From NCBI RefSeq assembly GCF_014596915.1, contig NZ_JACVWU010000001.1, positions 248,001 to 312,000 of the forward strand: a DNA stretch of 64,000 nt, given 5' to 3'. Origin of the DNA: Streptomyces sp. TRM68416. GTDB taxonomy: Bacteria > Actinomycetota > Actinomycetes > Streptomycetales > Streptomycetaceae. Made by a program: the position numbers and the translations under genes. The notes under the pieces were generated by a model. It did not search any database and was not told the DNA's origin. It saw nothing but the letters and a program-made list of their open reading frames with translations. This document shows positions 54,328 through 63,038 of this stretch, piece after piece. Each line of letters opens with the position of its first letter. Positions within the stretch are counted from its first letter, which is position 1.

Positions 54328-54489
54328 TTAGTGGCGCCTGGGGACCGGCGCGGTCTGGGTCGGCACCGGCTGGCAAGGGGCGACATGCCGGTAGTCCGTC
54401 CGGCCGGCGCCGGAGGCCGAGTGGATGTCGTGCGTGGTGTATTCCTCGTCGGGCTTGATCTGCTTGCCGCAGCGTCCGCAGAACTTCAT
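54328..54489 (-). CDS. Small zinc-finger-like protein
   Basis: Fifty-three residues from ATG 54489: KFCGRCGKQIKPDEEYTTHD has a CXXC knuckle, then a polar tail with one more Cys. Its start overlaps the preceding gene's stop (ATGA). Third gene of a coupled leftward trio. Function unknown. Confidence 0.6.
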   Translation of the reverse strand: MKFCGRCGKQIKPDEEYTTHDIHSASGAGRTDYRHVAPCQPVPTQTAPVPRRH

Positions 54490-54680
54490 GACGCAGCCTT
54501 CTTGCACGCGTTGCTCCAGGCCTGCCGCAGATCCTTCGCTGTCGGGCATTGCCGGGAGGGATCGTCGGCGGTGGTCCGGCACTGCGAGCACCTGGTGCAG
54601 TGATCCATCAGCTTCCGGTAGGCCGCACCCGCCTTGCCCACCAGCGCTTGCTCTGCTCTGTGCACCATGCCACCGTTCAC
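54486..54680 (-). CDS. Small Cys-containing hypothetical protein
   Basis: Sixty-four residues from GTG 54680 (overlapping the upstream stop as GTGA). HCTRCSQCRTTADDPSRQC has a four-Cys arrangement, then LRQAWSNACKKA. Similar small proteins are common in Streptomyces next to XRE regulators. Function unknown. Confidence 0.6.
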   Translation of the reverse strand: MNGGMVHRAEQALVGKAGAAYRKLMDHCTRCSQCRTTADDPSRQCPTAKDLRQAWSNACKKAAS

Positions 54681-55078
54681 GACGCACTCTCCGCGGCGTG
54701 CTCCGTGCCGGTGCGGGGGCTGAGCACGTCCTGGATCGCGGCGCGCAGCGCGGCGGGATCGGTGATCCAGCGGTCCTCACCGGGGCACATGCGCCAGTGG
54801 GGGCCCGGTCCCTCGGTACGCCTGGCCGGCGGTATGGCCACGGTGGAACCGGCGCCGAGCGCGCGCGTGTTCCCCACACCCCACTCCTCGACGGTCCCGG
54901 TTGGCACGAAGAAGTAGAGGACAGCGCTCAGAGCGTCATCGACAACCGCACCGCACCGCGCGCCGAGGATCTCCATGGCGGCAAGGCCGATGCTGCGCGG
55001 TACGCGGATGGCGTCCCATTCGTGTCCGGCGTCGTGCAGGGTGCAGCCCGCGGCGGACGGTAAAGAAGGAGTGGGCAT
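54677..55078 (-). CDS. Hypothetical protein, 133 residues
   Basis: A soluble protein with CTLHDAGHEWDAIRVPRSIG, then GARCGAVVDDALSAVLYFFV and HWRMCPGEDRWITDPAALRA. Resembles N-terminal regions of bifunctional DNA primase/polymerase-like or plasmid-linked Streptomyces hypotheticals, but I cannot name a domain. First gene of the coupled trio, divergent from an XRE-TPR regulator. Confidence 0.65.
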   Translation of the reverse strand: MPTPSLPSAAGCTLHDAGHEWDAIRVPRSIGLAAMEILGARCGAVVDDALSAVLYFFVPTGTVEEWGVGNTRALGAGSTVAIPPARRTEGPGPHWRMCPGEDRWITDPAALRAAIQDVLSPRTGTEHAAESAS

Positions 55079-55268
55079 GTAGGGCTCCTCGGGTGCCTGT
55101 CGTGATCAGGTGCGTAACAGAGTGGCCCTATTGAGGGCTTCATCCGAGGACTTCCAGAGGTCTCTTCGCGGACGAAAAGGGGACTTTCGTTGGGTCGTGC
55201 GGGTGATGACTGGTCACCGGCAGGGCTTGCGGCGACACTTGCCGCAGTGCTCGACATGGAGGTGCGAA

Positions 55269-56495
55269 GTGGCACGGCCCGCAGGCAACACCCGCCTCAA
55301 GTCCGCCCGCGTGGCGGCTGGATATCACTCTCAGCAGGCTCTCGCGGATGCCCTGGACGTCGGCGTACGGCAGGTCCGAAGGTGGGAGTCCGACACCCCG
55401 CCGTGGCCCCACCCCGAGATCGGACAGGCTCTCACACAACTCCTCGGCCAAGACCTCGCTTCGCTGGGCTTCACCCCGCCCGCAGGAGCCAGCCCGGACC
55501 GAGGCCGCCGCTCCGTGCTCGCAGCGACCGCCGCCGCCGTCGGCCTTGCCACCGTGCCCACCCAGGCAGTGGCCATGCAGCCCGCCACCGCCGCCGAGGA
55601 CTACATGTCCGTCACCAGGTCGCACCGCCGCCTGTACTGGTCCGTCGCCCCTGCCACCCTGCACCCGGCCGCGCTCGCACACGCCACACTCGGCTGCGAG
55701 CTGCTCCCGGAAACCGCCGGCCAGACGCGGAAGCGGATCGCGGCCGCCCTTGCCGAGACATGGCTTCTCGCCGGGCGCATCGAATTCTTCGACCTGCGCG
55801 ACGCCGACCGTGCTCAGCAGACCCTGCTTCGAGCGCTCCAGGCCGCCGGCGAGGCTGACGATTCGCTGCTCGGTGCTGCAGTTCTCGCGCACACCGCGTT
55901 CATCCCGGGTTGGGCAGGTGACCGGGAAGCCGCGGTCGAGAGGATGGTGGCCGCGCGCACCTACGCCCGCCGGGGCCCGGCGTCGGCTGAACTGTTCGCG
56001 TGGCTGGACGCGGTCGAGGCAGAGTGCGAGACCCGGTGTGGGCACACACGTACGGCGCTGCACCTGATCGGGCACGCCGAGGATGTGCTGGCGGTCGGCA
56101 GTGACCACGCCACCCCGGAGTGGCTCGACTGGTTCAGCGCCGTCCGGCTCGCTGCGTTCAAGGGCAACACCCAGCTGAAGGCGGGACACCTTCCGCAGGC
56201 GCGCGAGACCTTGCGCGATGTGCTCGATGCGCTCGGCCCGGCTGACGAGAAACAGGTCACGGTCGTCCTCGGCGACCTGGCCGCCGTCGAGGCCGCGGCC
56301 GGCGACCCCGAGGCCGCCTGCAGGTATGCGGTGCGCGCGCTCGACCAGCTGGAGCGCACCTGGTACGCGATGGGCATGGACCGGGTGCGGGAGGTGCGGC
56401 GCAATCTGGCGCCGCACCAGCACGAGCGGTGTGTACGAGAGCTGGACGATCGACTGTACGGGTGGTCGACGACGGTCAGCGCTCTTGCTCGTTGA
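55269..56495 (+). CDS. XRE-HTH regulator with TPR-like C-terminus
   Basis: A 408-residue protein from GTG 55269 (GGAGG 6 nt upstream). The N-terminal HTH (NTRLKSARVAAGYHSQQALA, then VGVRQVRRWES) is followed by an Ala-rich segment (about 80-105) and a TPR-like helical array (about 115-400). Typical Streptomyces multidomain regulator with NsdA-like architecture. An upstream in-frame extension to 55110 is rejected. Its 3' end overlaps the convergent HAD gene by 20 bp. Confidence 0.8.
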   Translation: MARPAGNTRLKSARVAAGYHSQQALADALDVGVRQVRRWESDTPPWPHPEIGQALTQLLGQDLASLGFTPPAGASPDRGRRSVLAATAAAVGLATVPTQAVAMQPATAAEDYMSVTRSHRRLYWSVAPATLHPAALAHATLGCELLPETAGQTRKRIAAALAETWLLAGRIEFFDLRDADRAQQTLLRALQAAGEADDSLLGAAVLAHTAFIPGWAGDREAAVERMVAARTYARRGPASAELFAWLDAVEAECETRCGHTRTALHLIGHAEDVLAVGSDHATPEWLDWFSAVRLAAFKGNTQLKAGHLPQARETLRDVLDALGPADEKQVTVVLGDLAAVEAAAGDPEAACRYAVRALDQLERTWYAMGMDRVREVRRNLAPHQHERCVRELDDRLYGWSTTVSALAR

Positions 56496-57138
56496 ACCGC
56501 TTGATCCGCGGGGACAGGTCGAGGAGGCTCTCGACCCTGAAGGTCGGGAGCTTCTCCGCTTCCTCGGTACGCCACTGGATCGTCGCCCACGGCCCGCGAT
56601 GGACGAGCGCAGTGTGCATACCCGCGGCGACGGCCGGGCGGATGTCGTTGTCGACGCGGTCACCGACGTACAGCATCTCGTCCGCCTCGGCCGGGACAAC
56701 CTCGGCGACGCGGTCGAAGAAGGCACGGTCCGGCTTGCTGGCACCCCAGTCGTCGGAGGTACCGATCAGATCCACGTCCGCGGAGAAGAGCTCGCGCAGG
56801 ATCCGGCCCGCGCGCACGGTCTGGTTCCCGGCGATGCCCAGCCACAGACCGTCCGCCCGAAGCGTGGCGAGCGCGTCGCGGACGTCCGGATACAGGTCGT
56901 CCTCTCCGAAGTGCTCCGGCTTCCCCGCCTCTGCACGCTTATCGCGCTCGGCGTACAGGTCGAAACCCGGCCGGAACTCCTGGAAGGTCTCTCGGTAGTC
57001 GCGGCCCTGGGCAATGACCGCGCCGAACATGGCGTGGAAGGTGTGACGGGGTACGCCAAGCCAGTCTGCCCAGGTGCCGTACTCGGTTGTCTCGTCTACG
57101 AGGCACTCGCCAACGTCGAAGATCACAGCGCGAATCAT
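56476..57138 (-). CDS. HAD-superfamily hydrolase with DxG motif I
   Basis: A 220-residue haloacid-dehalogenase-like protein: motif I is AVIFDVGECLVDE, motif II LGIAGNQT, motif III SKPDRAFF, motif IV MLYVGDRVDNDI. The second Asp of DxD is Gly, so acid/base catalysis may be impaired or altered. ATG 57138 begins exactly at motif I. It lies between the TPR regulator and the phage module and probably belongs to the host. Confidence 0.82.
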   Translation of the reverse strand: MIRAVIFDVGECLVDETTEYGTWADWLGVPRHTFHAMFGAVIAQGRDYRETFQEFRPGFDLYAERDKRAEAGKPEHFGEDDLYPDVRDALATLRADGLWLGIAGNQTVRAGRILRELFSADVDLIGTSDDWGASKPDRAFFDRVAEVVPAEADEMLYVGDRVDNDIRPAVAAGMHTALVHRGPWATIQWRTEEAEKLPTFRVESLLDLSPRIKRFNEQER

Positions 57139-57168
57139 GCGGCCGAGCGTACCCGGGCATGACGAAAC

Positions 57169-57207
57169 GCCCCCTTGCACAGCCCGTGGTGGGCCGTGCA
57201 AGGGGGC
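57169..57207 (-). terminator. Terminator of the phage lysis/tail operon
   Basis: GCCCCCTTGCAC and GTGCAAGGGGGC form a perfect 12-bp stem over a 15-nt loop, 9 bp beyond the last leftward phage gene. Confidence 0.85.
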
Positions 57208-57215
57208 TTGGTGGT

Positions 57216-57530
57216 TCAGGGGCTGGTGTCGGGAATCCGGGTTTCGACTCGTGTGATGCGCTGCTCGTGGTCGTCCAGGCGGTGGTCGTGGTCGTCCAGG
57301 CGGTGGTCATGGTCGCCGAGGCGGGACATAACGCCGGGACGTGCCGGGACACCTGGGCGGCCCTCCGATCCCGCCCAGTCCTCCCAGGCCTCGTCAACCC
57401 GGTCAGCGATCCGCAGCACCGCCCGCAGCACCCTCCACAGCAAGGCTCCAAGCCCCGAGAGCGCAGCGATGGCCACCGACCAGGCCACCATGGAATCGAC
57501 GGCACCCATGCCGGTCGCTCCCGCACTCAT
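57216..57530 (-). CDS. Small phage membrane/coiled-coil protein
   Basis: A 104-residue protein with one N-terminal hydrophobic helix (VAWSVAIAALSGLGALLW) and a C-terminal heptad-like repeat (HDHRLDDHDHRLDDHEQRI). It overlaps the preceding gene (ATGA). This layout suits a holin or spanin-like lysis accessory, by position after an endolysin. Function not proven. Confidence 0.6.
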   Translation of the reverse strand: MSAGATGMGAVDSMVAWSVAIAALSGLGALLWRVLRAVLRIADRVDEAWEDWAGSEGRPGVPARPGVMSRLGDHDHRLDDHDHRLDDHEQRITRVETRIPDTSP

Positions 57531-57895
57531 CTCGGCTCCTGGCCGTCGAGCTTCTCGCCCAGGCGCCGCACGAACTCGTCCATGTCCGCCCGCATCGCAG
57601 CCTTGTCCAGCTTCAACCGGACCGGCACCTGCACCGGCTCCTCATACGCCGGCGGCCGCGCCCACCCCAGCAGCACCCCCGCAGCGGTCTGCAGGGGCTG
57701 CCAGGCCAGCCGCTGCGCCACCCACTCCAGACCGCGGAAGGCAAGGTAGTAGGCGCCGGCCAGGACGAAGTACACGACGATCACGGCTGTCTCGCTGTCG
57801 GCGGGGATCCCCAGCCGCCCGGACAGGGACAGCACCGCGCCGGCCCCCAACGGCACGAGCGTGCGCATCGCGGAAACGAACAGGTTGCTCTGCAT
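57527..57895 (-). CDS. Phage two-helix membrane protein, holin candidate
   Basis: A 122-residue protein from ATG 57895, overlapping the lysin stop (TGATG). Two hydrophobic helices (LVPLGAGAVLSLSG and AVIVVYFVLAGAYYLAF) precede a charged C-terminus (LKLDKAAMRADMDEFVRRL). Position directly after the endolysin supports a holin role. Confidence 0.65.
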   Translation of the reverse strand: MQSNLFVSAMRTLVPLGAGAVLSLSGRLGIPADSETAVIVVYFVLAGAYYLAFRGLEWVAQRLAWQPLQTAAGVLLGWARPPAYEEPVQVPVRLKLDKAAMRADMDEFVRRLGEKLDGQEPR

Positions 57896-58812
57896 CAGTC
57901 CACCACCTTGAATCCGGCCTTCAGGCCGAGCCGTCTGAGGGAGTCGCGGCCGGGGATGCCGTCCGCATCGCTGCCGCGGTAGCCGCCGCCGGCCTTGGAG
58001 CGCTGCCAGCCCGCATACGCGCGCACGGTCGCGGTACCGAAGTGCCCGTCCAGGTAGGGCTTGGCGAGCAGGCCGCGGTCGACCAGGGCCGCCTCGACGG
58101 TCTTCGTCCCGCCGTACGACACCGGGGTGCCTGGCTTCTTCGGGTCGCTCACCGCGGCCGCACGCAGTCGCTTCAGGCTCACGGTCGGCGTCGACGGCGC
58201 CGGCGTCGACCTCGGCGGCGGCGTGCCGAGCCGCTCGGCGATCCGGGCCCGCATCGCCTTCCAGTCGATGCCCCGCGGGTCGACCTTGCCGGGCTGCCAG
58301 TCCAGGTGCCGGATCACGGACGCGGCCGTCCAGCCGTGGTGCCGGCAGATCGCCGCGGCCGCCCGCTCGATCGCCTCCAGCTGCGCCTCGGGCCACGGGT
58401 CGACCCCGTCGCCGAGGTTCTCGCACTCGAAGCCGTAGAAGTGCCGGTTGCCGTCGACGCTCGCCTCGTCGTCGACCGGCAGCGCGCGCTCGGCGATGAC
58501 GGCCTGGAGCACGTCGCCGTCGCCGAGGCCGGCATGGTTGGCGCGGCCGTAGCCGACGAGGTGGATCCGGCCGTCCTTGGTGATGACGCCGTGGCACAGC
58601 GGCCCGGGCAGACCCGCGTAGCCGTCGCGGCAGATCCTCACCGTGGCGGCCGATCCCTTGGTGACGGTGTGGTGGATCATCACCCCGTGCACCGGCCCCC
58701 ACGGACCCATGTGGTTGCGGTTGTGGTGCTCCCAGCCGCCGACCTCGACAACCGTCGCGCCCTCCGCCCTCAGCGCGGCCAGCATCTTCGCCGGGCTCAT
58801 CGGGTCAGCCAT
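57895..58812 (-). CDS. Phage endolysin, N-acetylmuramoyl-L-alanine amidase (Amidase_2)
   Basis: A 305-residue lysin. The amidase_2/PGRP domain (about 20-185) shows zinc ligands in VMIHHTVTKG and a distal His in VIRHLDWQPGKVDP, with FYGFECENLGDG in between. A C-terminal wall-binding-like module (about 230-300: GHFGTATVRAYAGWQRSKAG, then DADGIPGRDSLRRLG) is of the peptidoglycan-binding repeat type. ATG 58812 has weak RBS and overlaps the Acb2-like gene by 8 bp. Confidence 0.9.
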   Translation of the reverse strand: MADPMSPAKMLAALRAEGATVVEVGGWEHHNRNHMGPWGPVHGVMIHHTVTKGSAATVRICRDGYAGLPGPLCHGVITKDGRIHLVGYGRANHAGLGDGDVLQAVIAERALPVDDEASVDGNRHFYGFECENLGDGVDPWPEAQLEAIERAAAAICRHHGWTAASVIRHLDWQPGKVDPRGIDWKAMRARIAERLGTPPPRSTPAPSTPTVSLKRLRAAAVSDPKKPGTPVSYGGTKTVEAALVDRGLLAKPYLDGHFGTATVRAYAGWQRSKAGGGYRGSDADGIPGRDSLRRLGLKAGFKVVD

Positions 58813-59041
58813 CGCCGCGCACCCCCTCGGTCGCGGCCAGGAGGACGGCGCAGTCCTTGGCCTCGCGCAGCTTCCGCAGAGCCATGGTGAGTTCGGGGTC
58901 GTCGGGCAGCAGCGTGAGGAGCTCGGCCGCAGTGTCGTAGAAGACGCGGGCCACGGGCTGCAGCTCGGCGGGCAGGTGCTTGTAGGAGAAGCCACGGCAG
59001 GCCTGCACGGTACTGACGTGACGTCCAACGGTGGCATCCAT
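58805..59041 (-). CDS. Small phage protein resembling Acb2-type cyclic-nucleotide sponges
   Basis: Seventy-eight residues from ATG 59041 (GGAGG 5 nt upstream). By eye it aligns with Acb2 anti-CBASS proteins: a RGFSYKHLP start (F-x-Y), a long helix (VARVFYDTAAELLTLLPDD), and PELTMALRKLREAKDCAVLL matching the conserved helix SLAITNLEEAIMWA-type of Acb2. Acb2 hexamers bind cyclic nucleotides and block CBASS and Thoeris immunity. The match is from memory and unproven. The gene sits between tail fibre and lysin genes. Confidence 0.55.
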   Translation of the reverse strand: MDATVGRHVSTVQACRGFSYKHLPAELQPVARVFYDTAAELLTLLPDDPELTMALRKLREAKDCAVLLAATEGVRGDG

Positions 59042-59112
59042 GAAGGCCTCCAAGGGCATGAAGAAGCCCCGGGCCAGGGTGGCGCGGGGCGTACGGGGTG
59101 AAACGGCTCTGC

Positions 59113-60915
59113 TCAGGCGGGTTCGACGATCAGGTACTCCACGGTGGAGGTGTCGCCCGCGTCGGAGCTGGTGATGGTGAAGCCCACGCCCGGATCGCGG
59201 GTGTAGGACAGGTGGCCGAGGGTTCCGCCAGGCGCCTGGCGGGTGAGGAAGACCCGGCTGGTGGCCGTGATCGAGGTGTTGGCGATCGTGGCTGTGCCGG
59301 CTGCGAGCGTCGCGGCGCCCAGGCGTGCGTCTGTGCCCTCGGCGATCGCGATCCCTCCGCCGGGGGTGCCGAGTCTGAGGGCGTCGGCGGTGCCGTCGAA
59401 GATGTTCCATGCGCCGTTGGACTGTCCGGCATCGGTGACGAAGTAGCCGCTGAAAGTGGCGTTGCCCGCAGCCGCCCAGGGCTGTGCGAAGGCGTCGACG
59501 GGGGCGGCGGTGGTGCCGGTGCGCTCGCCGATGTTCGGGCCGCGGCGCAGGATCGTGTTGCCGCCGCCGTCGGACCAGCCCGCGTCGTTGGCGTGCAGGA
59601 ACCCGGACGTCACGGACACGTAGGTGCAGCCGGTGAAGCGGGCCCCGTACTGGGGGCTGTTGGTCTGGGTGCCGTCGTCATCGACGCCGGGGTAGCAGGT
59701 GACCATGCCGACCAGCACGGGCATCGTGGCGCCGTTGCAGTGCAGGCCTGCGTATCCGCCGCCGCCGGCGCCGTTGTTGCGGCCGTCGCGGCGGGTGTGG
59801 AGGTTCTCGATCTGGATCGGCGGGTTGCCGGTGGCGTCGACGAGGACGCCGTTGTGGCCGTTGCGGTCGGTGGAGCAGTCGCCCAGGAGCATGCCGCCGG
59901 AGCCGGTGCCGGTGGCCCAGTCGCCGGTGATGTGGATGCCGTTGTTGTCGTTCCACTCGGCGCGGCAGCCGATCATCTGCGAGTTCGCGGCATTGTTGAT
60001 CTCGAACCCGTTGGCGCCGTTGCCGATGGCCTGGCAGTCGACCATGGTGATGTCGGTCATCACCTGCACGGCGAAGCCGTGCCAGCCACAGTTGTCGATC
60101 ATCACCCGGTGCAGGCGCCAGCTGTAGGGGAAGAACCCGGCGTTGAACTGGGTGTTGAGGCCGGCGCCGGTGACCCGGCGGATGGTGACGTCGCGCAGGC
60201 CGACGTTCTGGATGTTGCCCTTGGCCAGGATGCCGTCGATGCCCGGGTCGACGAGGTCGGACCCGTCGATCATCACGTTGAGGATGCGGTGCTCGGCGGA
60301 GATGGTGGAGTAGCCGCCCTCGGCCTGGTCGAGGAACGTGATGACGGAGGCGCCGGCGAACGATGCCAGCGGCTTGATGTAGCAGGGCGGATCGACGAGG
60401 CCGACCACCGCCATCAGGTTGGTGTGCGTGCCCATCAGCGTGACGGCGGGCGGGATCGTCAGCGGAGCCGAGGTGCGGTAGGCGCCGGCGGGCAGGTAGA
60501 CGATGCCGCCCATCGGGCAGGCGGCGAGCGCGGCCTGGATCGCCGCGGTGTCGTCGGTGACGTTGTCGCCCACGGCCCCGTAGTCGCGGACGTTGAGCCA
60601 GTCCCGCACGGACACGGTGACCTGCTCGCCGCTGGTCACGCTGCGCGCCTCGATCCAGGCCCGCGTGTCCGCGCCGGCGTCCGCCCACATCCCGGTCACC
60701 CCGTCCGGGCCCTGGAACTCAGGGATCGCCCCGTACTCGTCCGCGGTGATCTGGGTGGCGGGCAGGCCCTGGGCGTCGAGGAGATCGGTGTACTGGGTGC
60801 CGGTGTCGGGGTCGTCCCAGAAGGTGATGGTGGCGCCGGAGGCCACGGCCCACAGGCCGTCGGAGGGCTGCACCACGTAGTCGGCCAGCGACGCGCCGAA
60901 CGTCGAGCGTGCCAT
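59113..60915 (-). CDS. Phage tail spike/fibre with right-handed beta-helix
   Basis: A 600-residue protein. The N-terminal about 95 residues are an adaptor (MARSTFGASLADYVVQ). VRDYGAVGDNVTDDTAAIQA marks the pectate-lyase-3/rhamnogalacturonase-type beta-helix, which runs to about residue 440 with repeats such as GFEINNAANSQMIGCRAEWN and GIHITGD. A C-terminal beta-rich knob follows. Likely recognises or depolymerises a cell-surface polysaccharide of the host. Confidence 0.88.
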   Translation of the reverse strand: MARSTFGASLADYVVQPSDGLWAVASGATITFWDDPDTGTQYTDLLDAQGLPATQITADEYGAIPEFQGPDGVTGMWADAGADTRAWIEARSVTSGEQVTVSVRDWLNVRDYGAVGDNVTDDTAAIQAALAACPMGGIVYLPAGAYRTSAPLTIPPAVTLMGTHTNLMAVVGLVDPPCYIKPLASFAGASVITFLDQAEGGYSTISAEHRILNVMIDGSDLVDPGIDGILAKGNIQNVGLRDVTIRRVTGAGLNTQFNAGFFPYSWRLHRVMIDNCGWHGFAVQVMTDITMVDCQAIGNGANGFEINNAANSQMIGCRAEWNDNNGIHITGDWATGTGSGGMLLGDCSTDRNGHNGVLVDATGNPPIQIENLHTRRDGRNNGAGGGGYAGLHCNGATMPVLVGMVTCYPGVDDDGTQTNSPQYGARFTGCTYVSVTSGFLHANDAGWSDGGGNTILRRGPNIGERTGTTAAPVDAFAQPWAAAGNATFSGYFVTDAGQSNGAWNIFDGTADALRLGTPGGGIAIAEGTDARLGAATLAAGTATIANTSITATSRVFLTRQAPGGTLGHLSYTRDPGVGFTITSSDAGDTSTVEYLIVEPA

Positions 60916-60918
60916 CAG

Positions 60919-61857
60919 CTAGCTCACCACCCAACTCGTGCTGGTGCCCAGAATCAACTGCCCGGTCGGCACGGTCCCGTGCTGGGTCAGCCACACCTGC
61001 CCGGCCTTGGACGAGTTCGCGGGGTAGATCGTGCAGCGCCCGACTGCGGAGCCGCTGATGTAGAAGAGCCCGAAGTAGTGGTGGCTGGGGTGCCGGTAGG
61101 TGCTCGGGATCAGCACCGGCAGCCGGCTGTCGGTGCCTGCCGACAGGTTCCCGGCCTTCCGCTCGAAGGACCCCAGCCTGAAGTGCACGTTCCCGCCGCG
61201 CTCCTCGATGACCGGGTTGGTCTCGACGGCCCATGCCGACAGCGGCGAGTCGACGTTCACGACCCCGGAGTTGGAGTGGACGACGCTCCAGGCGCTGCCG
61301 TCCCACTGCCGGGTGATGCCGGTGTTCGTCTCGAACGCCAGCTCACCCGGGACGGGGAGCGGGTTGCGGGTCGTCGACGTCGCCGGCCGCACACGGGACC
61401 CGACATACAGCTCCTTGCGGACCACCGTCACCGACCCCGCGCCGGACAGGACGGTGACCTCGGCGAGCGGGATCTCGTACGTGCCGGTGTCCCCCGTCGA
61501 CTGCGACAGCGAGGGGACGCCCGAGCCGGGGGTTCCCTGCTTGACGGCCGCGCGGACGTCCCAGGTGGAGCGGTCCAGGCGCAGCACCACTCGGTCCACT
61601 CGCGTCTGCCCGGAGGCGTTGGCGGTGACGGCGAGGGTGTCGCCGGAGGTGCCGGAGGTCCAGGCGTGCCCGCGCACGGAGGCGTACACGTCCGCGCGCA
61701 CGGTGACGGACAGGCCGACCCCGGCCGATACGACCGCGGTGTCGGCGGGGGTGCCGTACACCCCGTCGTCGGAGAAGCGGGCGGCCAGCTTCTCGTACTC
61801 CAGGTCGGTGACGTTGCGGGAGTTGTAGTTGGGCGACGGCCAGGAGTTCTGAGCCAC
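60919..61857 (-). CDS. Phage minor tail/upper fibre protein
   Basis: A 312-residue protein starting MAQNSWPSPNYNSRNVTDLE, with DTAVVSAGVGLSVTVRADVY, RVDRVVLRLDRSTWDVRAAV and AGSVTVVRKELYVGSRVRPA, recurring in actinobacteriophage tail genes next to the Gp37-like protein. Gap to the next gene 3 bp. A structural baseplate or fibre role is inferred from place and text. Confidence 0.75.
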   Translation of the reverse strand: MAQNSWPSPNYNSRNVTDLEYEKLAARFSDDGVYGTPADTAVVSAGVGLSVTVRADVYASVRGHAWTSGTSGDTLAVTANASGQTRVDRVVLRLDRSTWDVRAAVKQGTPGSGVPSLSQSTGDTGTYEIPLAEVTVLSGAGSVTVVRKELYVGSRVRPATSTTRNPLPVPGELAFETNTGITRQWDGSAWSVVHSNSGVVNVDSPLSAWAVETNPVIEERGGNVHFRLGSFERKAGNLSAGTDSRLPVLIPSTYRHPSHHYFGLFYISGSAVGRCTIYPANSSKAGQVWLTQHGTVPTGQLILGTSTSWVVS

Positions 61858-61862
61858 GCGCG

Positions 61863-63026
61863 TTACCTCGCTTCCAGTCGGCCCAGCCGTCGGCCGAGCT
61901 CGCGGACCAGCCGCACCATCTGCGGATCGCTGGTGGCTTCCGGTGAGCCGACCAGGCTCGTGACGTACTCGCCGCTGTCGGGGGTTGCCTGCAGGTGGAT
62001 GGAGCGGACCAGGTCGGCCACCTCCAGCCCGGTCGGCAGGGCGACCGTGACGCGGTCGCCGAGGCCGTAGTCCCGGCCCGCTTTGAGGTCGCTGGTGTCG
62101 ACGGTGACCGTGGCGAGCTCCACCGGTGCGGCCCCTTCGGCGAGGGCCTCGGTGCCGTCCTGGGTGAGTTCGCCGTTGGTGTCGTCATCGGCGGTGCCGC
62201 TGACGAGCTGCTCGACGCGCCACCAGGCGGCGGCCGCCCCGGGGTCGGCGGCCTCCACGAAGACGCGGCTCGCCGGCGCCTCGACCTCCGAGCCCTGCAC
62301 CAGGGCGTGGGTGACGGTCGGCGCCGACCGCTTGTAGGTCAGGGCCCGCAGGTTTCCCAGGCCCGCGCTGAAGCGGGCCGTCGCGGTCAGATCGGCGGGC
62401 GCGTACACCTCGAACTCGATCTGGGACGCGGTCTGACGGGTGCGGAAGCCGAGGCCTCCGCCGTCGATCGCCACCCTGCGGCAGGCGGCGAGGAGCCCCT
62501 CGAAGCGGGTGGTGACGCTCGTCGTCGTGCCGACTCCCGTGACGGCGGCGAGGGCGAAGTTCGGGATCTGACGGTCGGCCAGGGCGCCGGGCCCGCAGTT
62601 GACGTTCACCAGGGTGCGGATGATCGTCTCGGCGTTCGTGCTCGTGAGCGAGTACGAGGCGGTGTCGGGCTGGTTGGTCCAGGTGACGGCCGGGTCGGCG
62701 AAGGTGATGTAGCCGGCGGGTACGGCCAGGTCGTCGCTGAAGTTCACCCGCACCCGGCCCGGCGGGGCCTCGCCCTCGCCGCCGATGCCCCAGGAGAAGT
62801 CCTGGCTGATCTCCATGGGGCCGGCCATCCAGATGTCGTCGTCGCGGATGACGACCAGGCGGTTGCCGGGCTGCAGCTGCGCGATGACGTACGGGTGGGC
62901 GACCAGGTCCACGCTGCCGGATCCGGGCTCGTTGAACCGCATGGTGGCGTCCAGCGACGTCCAGTCGGCGAGCGGGTCACCCTGCACCGTGAGGTTCTCG
63001 TCGGTGACGAGGAGCTGGATCGTCAA
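61863..63026 (-). CDS. Siphovirus ReqiPepy6 Gp37-like tail protein
   Basis: A 387-residue tail-associated protein: LVTDENLTVQGDPLADWTSL, then MRFNEPGSGSVDLVAHPYVI and NRLVVIRDDDIWMAGPMEIS, a Gp27/baseplate-hub-like beta-rich N-terminus. AETIIRTLVNVNCGPGAL and a C-terminal RLVRELGRRLGRLEAR follow. The family name is as used for Rhodococcus phage ReqiPepy6. Probably the tail hub. Confidence 0.85.
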   Translation of the reverse strand: MTIQLLVTDENLTVQGDPLADWTSLDATMRFNEPGSGSVDLVAHPYVIAQLQPGNRLVVIRDDDIWMAGPMEISQDFSWGIGGEGEAPPGRVRVNFSDDLAVPAGYITFADPAVTWTNQPDTASYSLTSTNAETIIRTLVNVNCGPGALADRQIPNFALAAVTGVGTTTSVTTRFEGLLAACRRVAIDGGGLGFRTRQTASQIEFEVYAPADLTATARFSAGLGNLRALTYKRSAPTVTHALVQGSEVEAPASRVFVEAADPGAAAAWWRVEQLVSGTADDDTNGELTQDGTEALAEGAAPVELATVTVDTSDLKAGRDYGLGDRVTVALPTGLEVADLVRSIHLQATPDSGEYVTSLVGSPEATSDPQMVRLVRELGRRLGRLEAR

Positions 63027-63038
63027 CGCCCCACCCCC

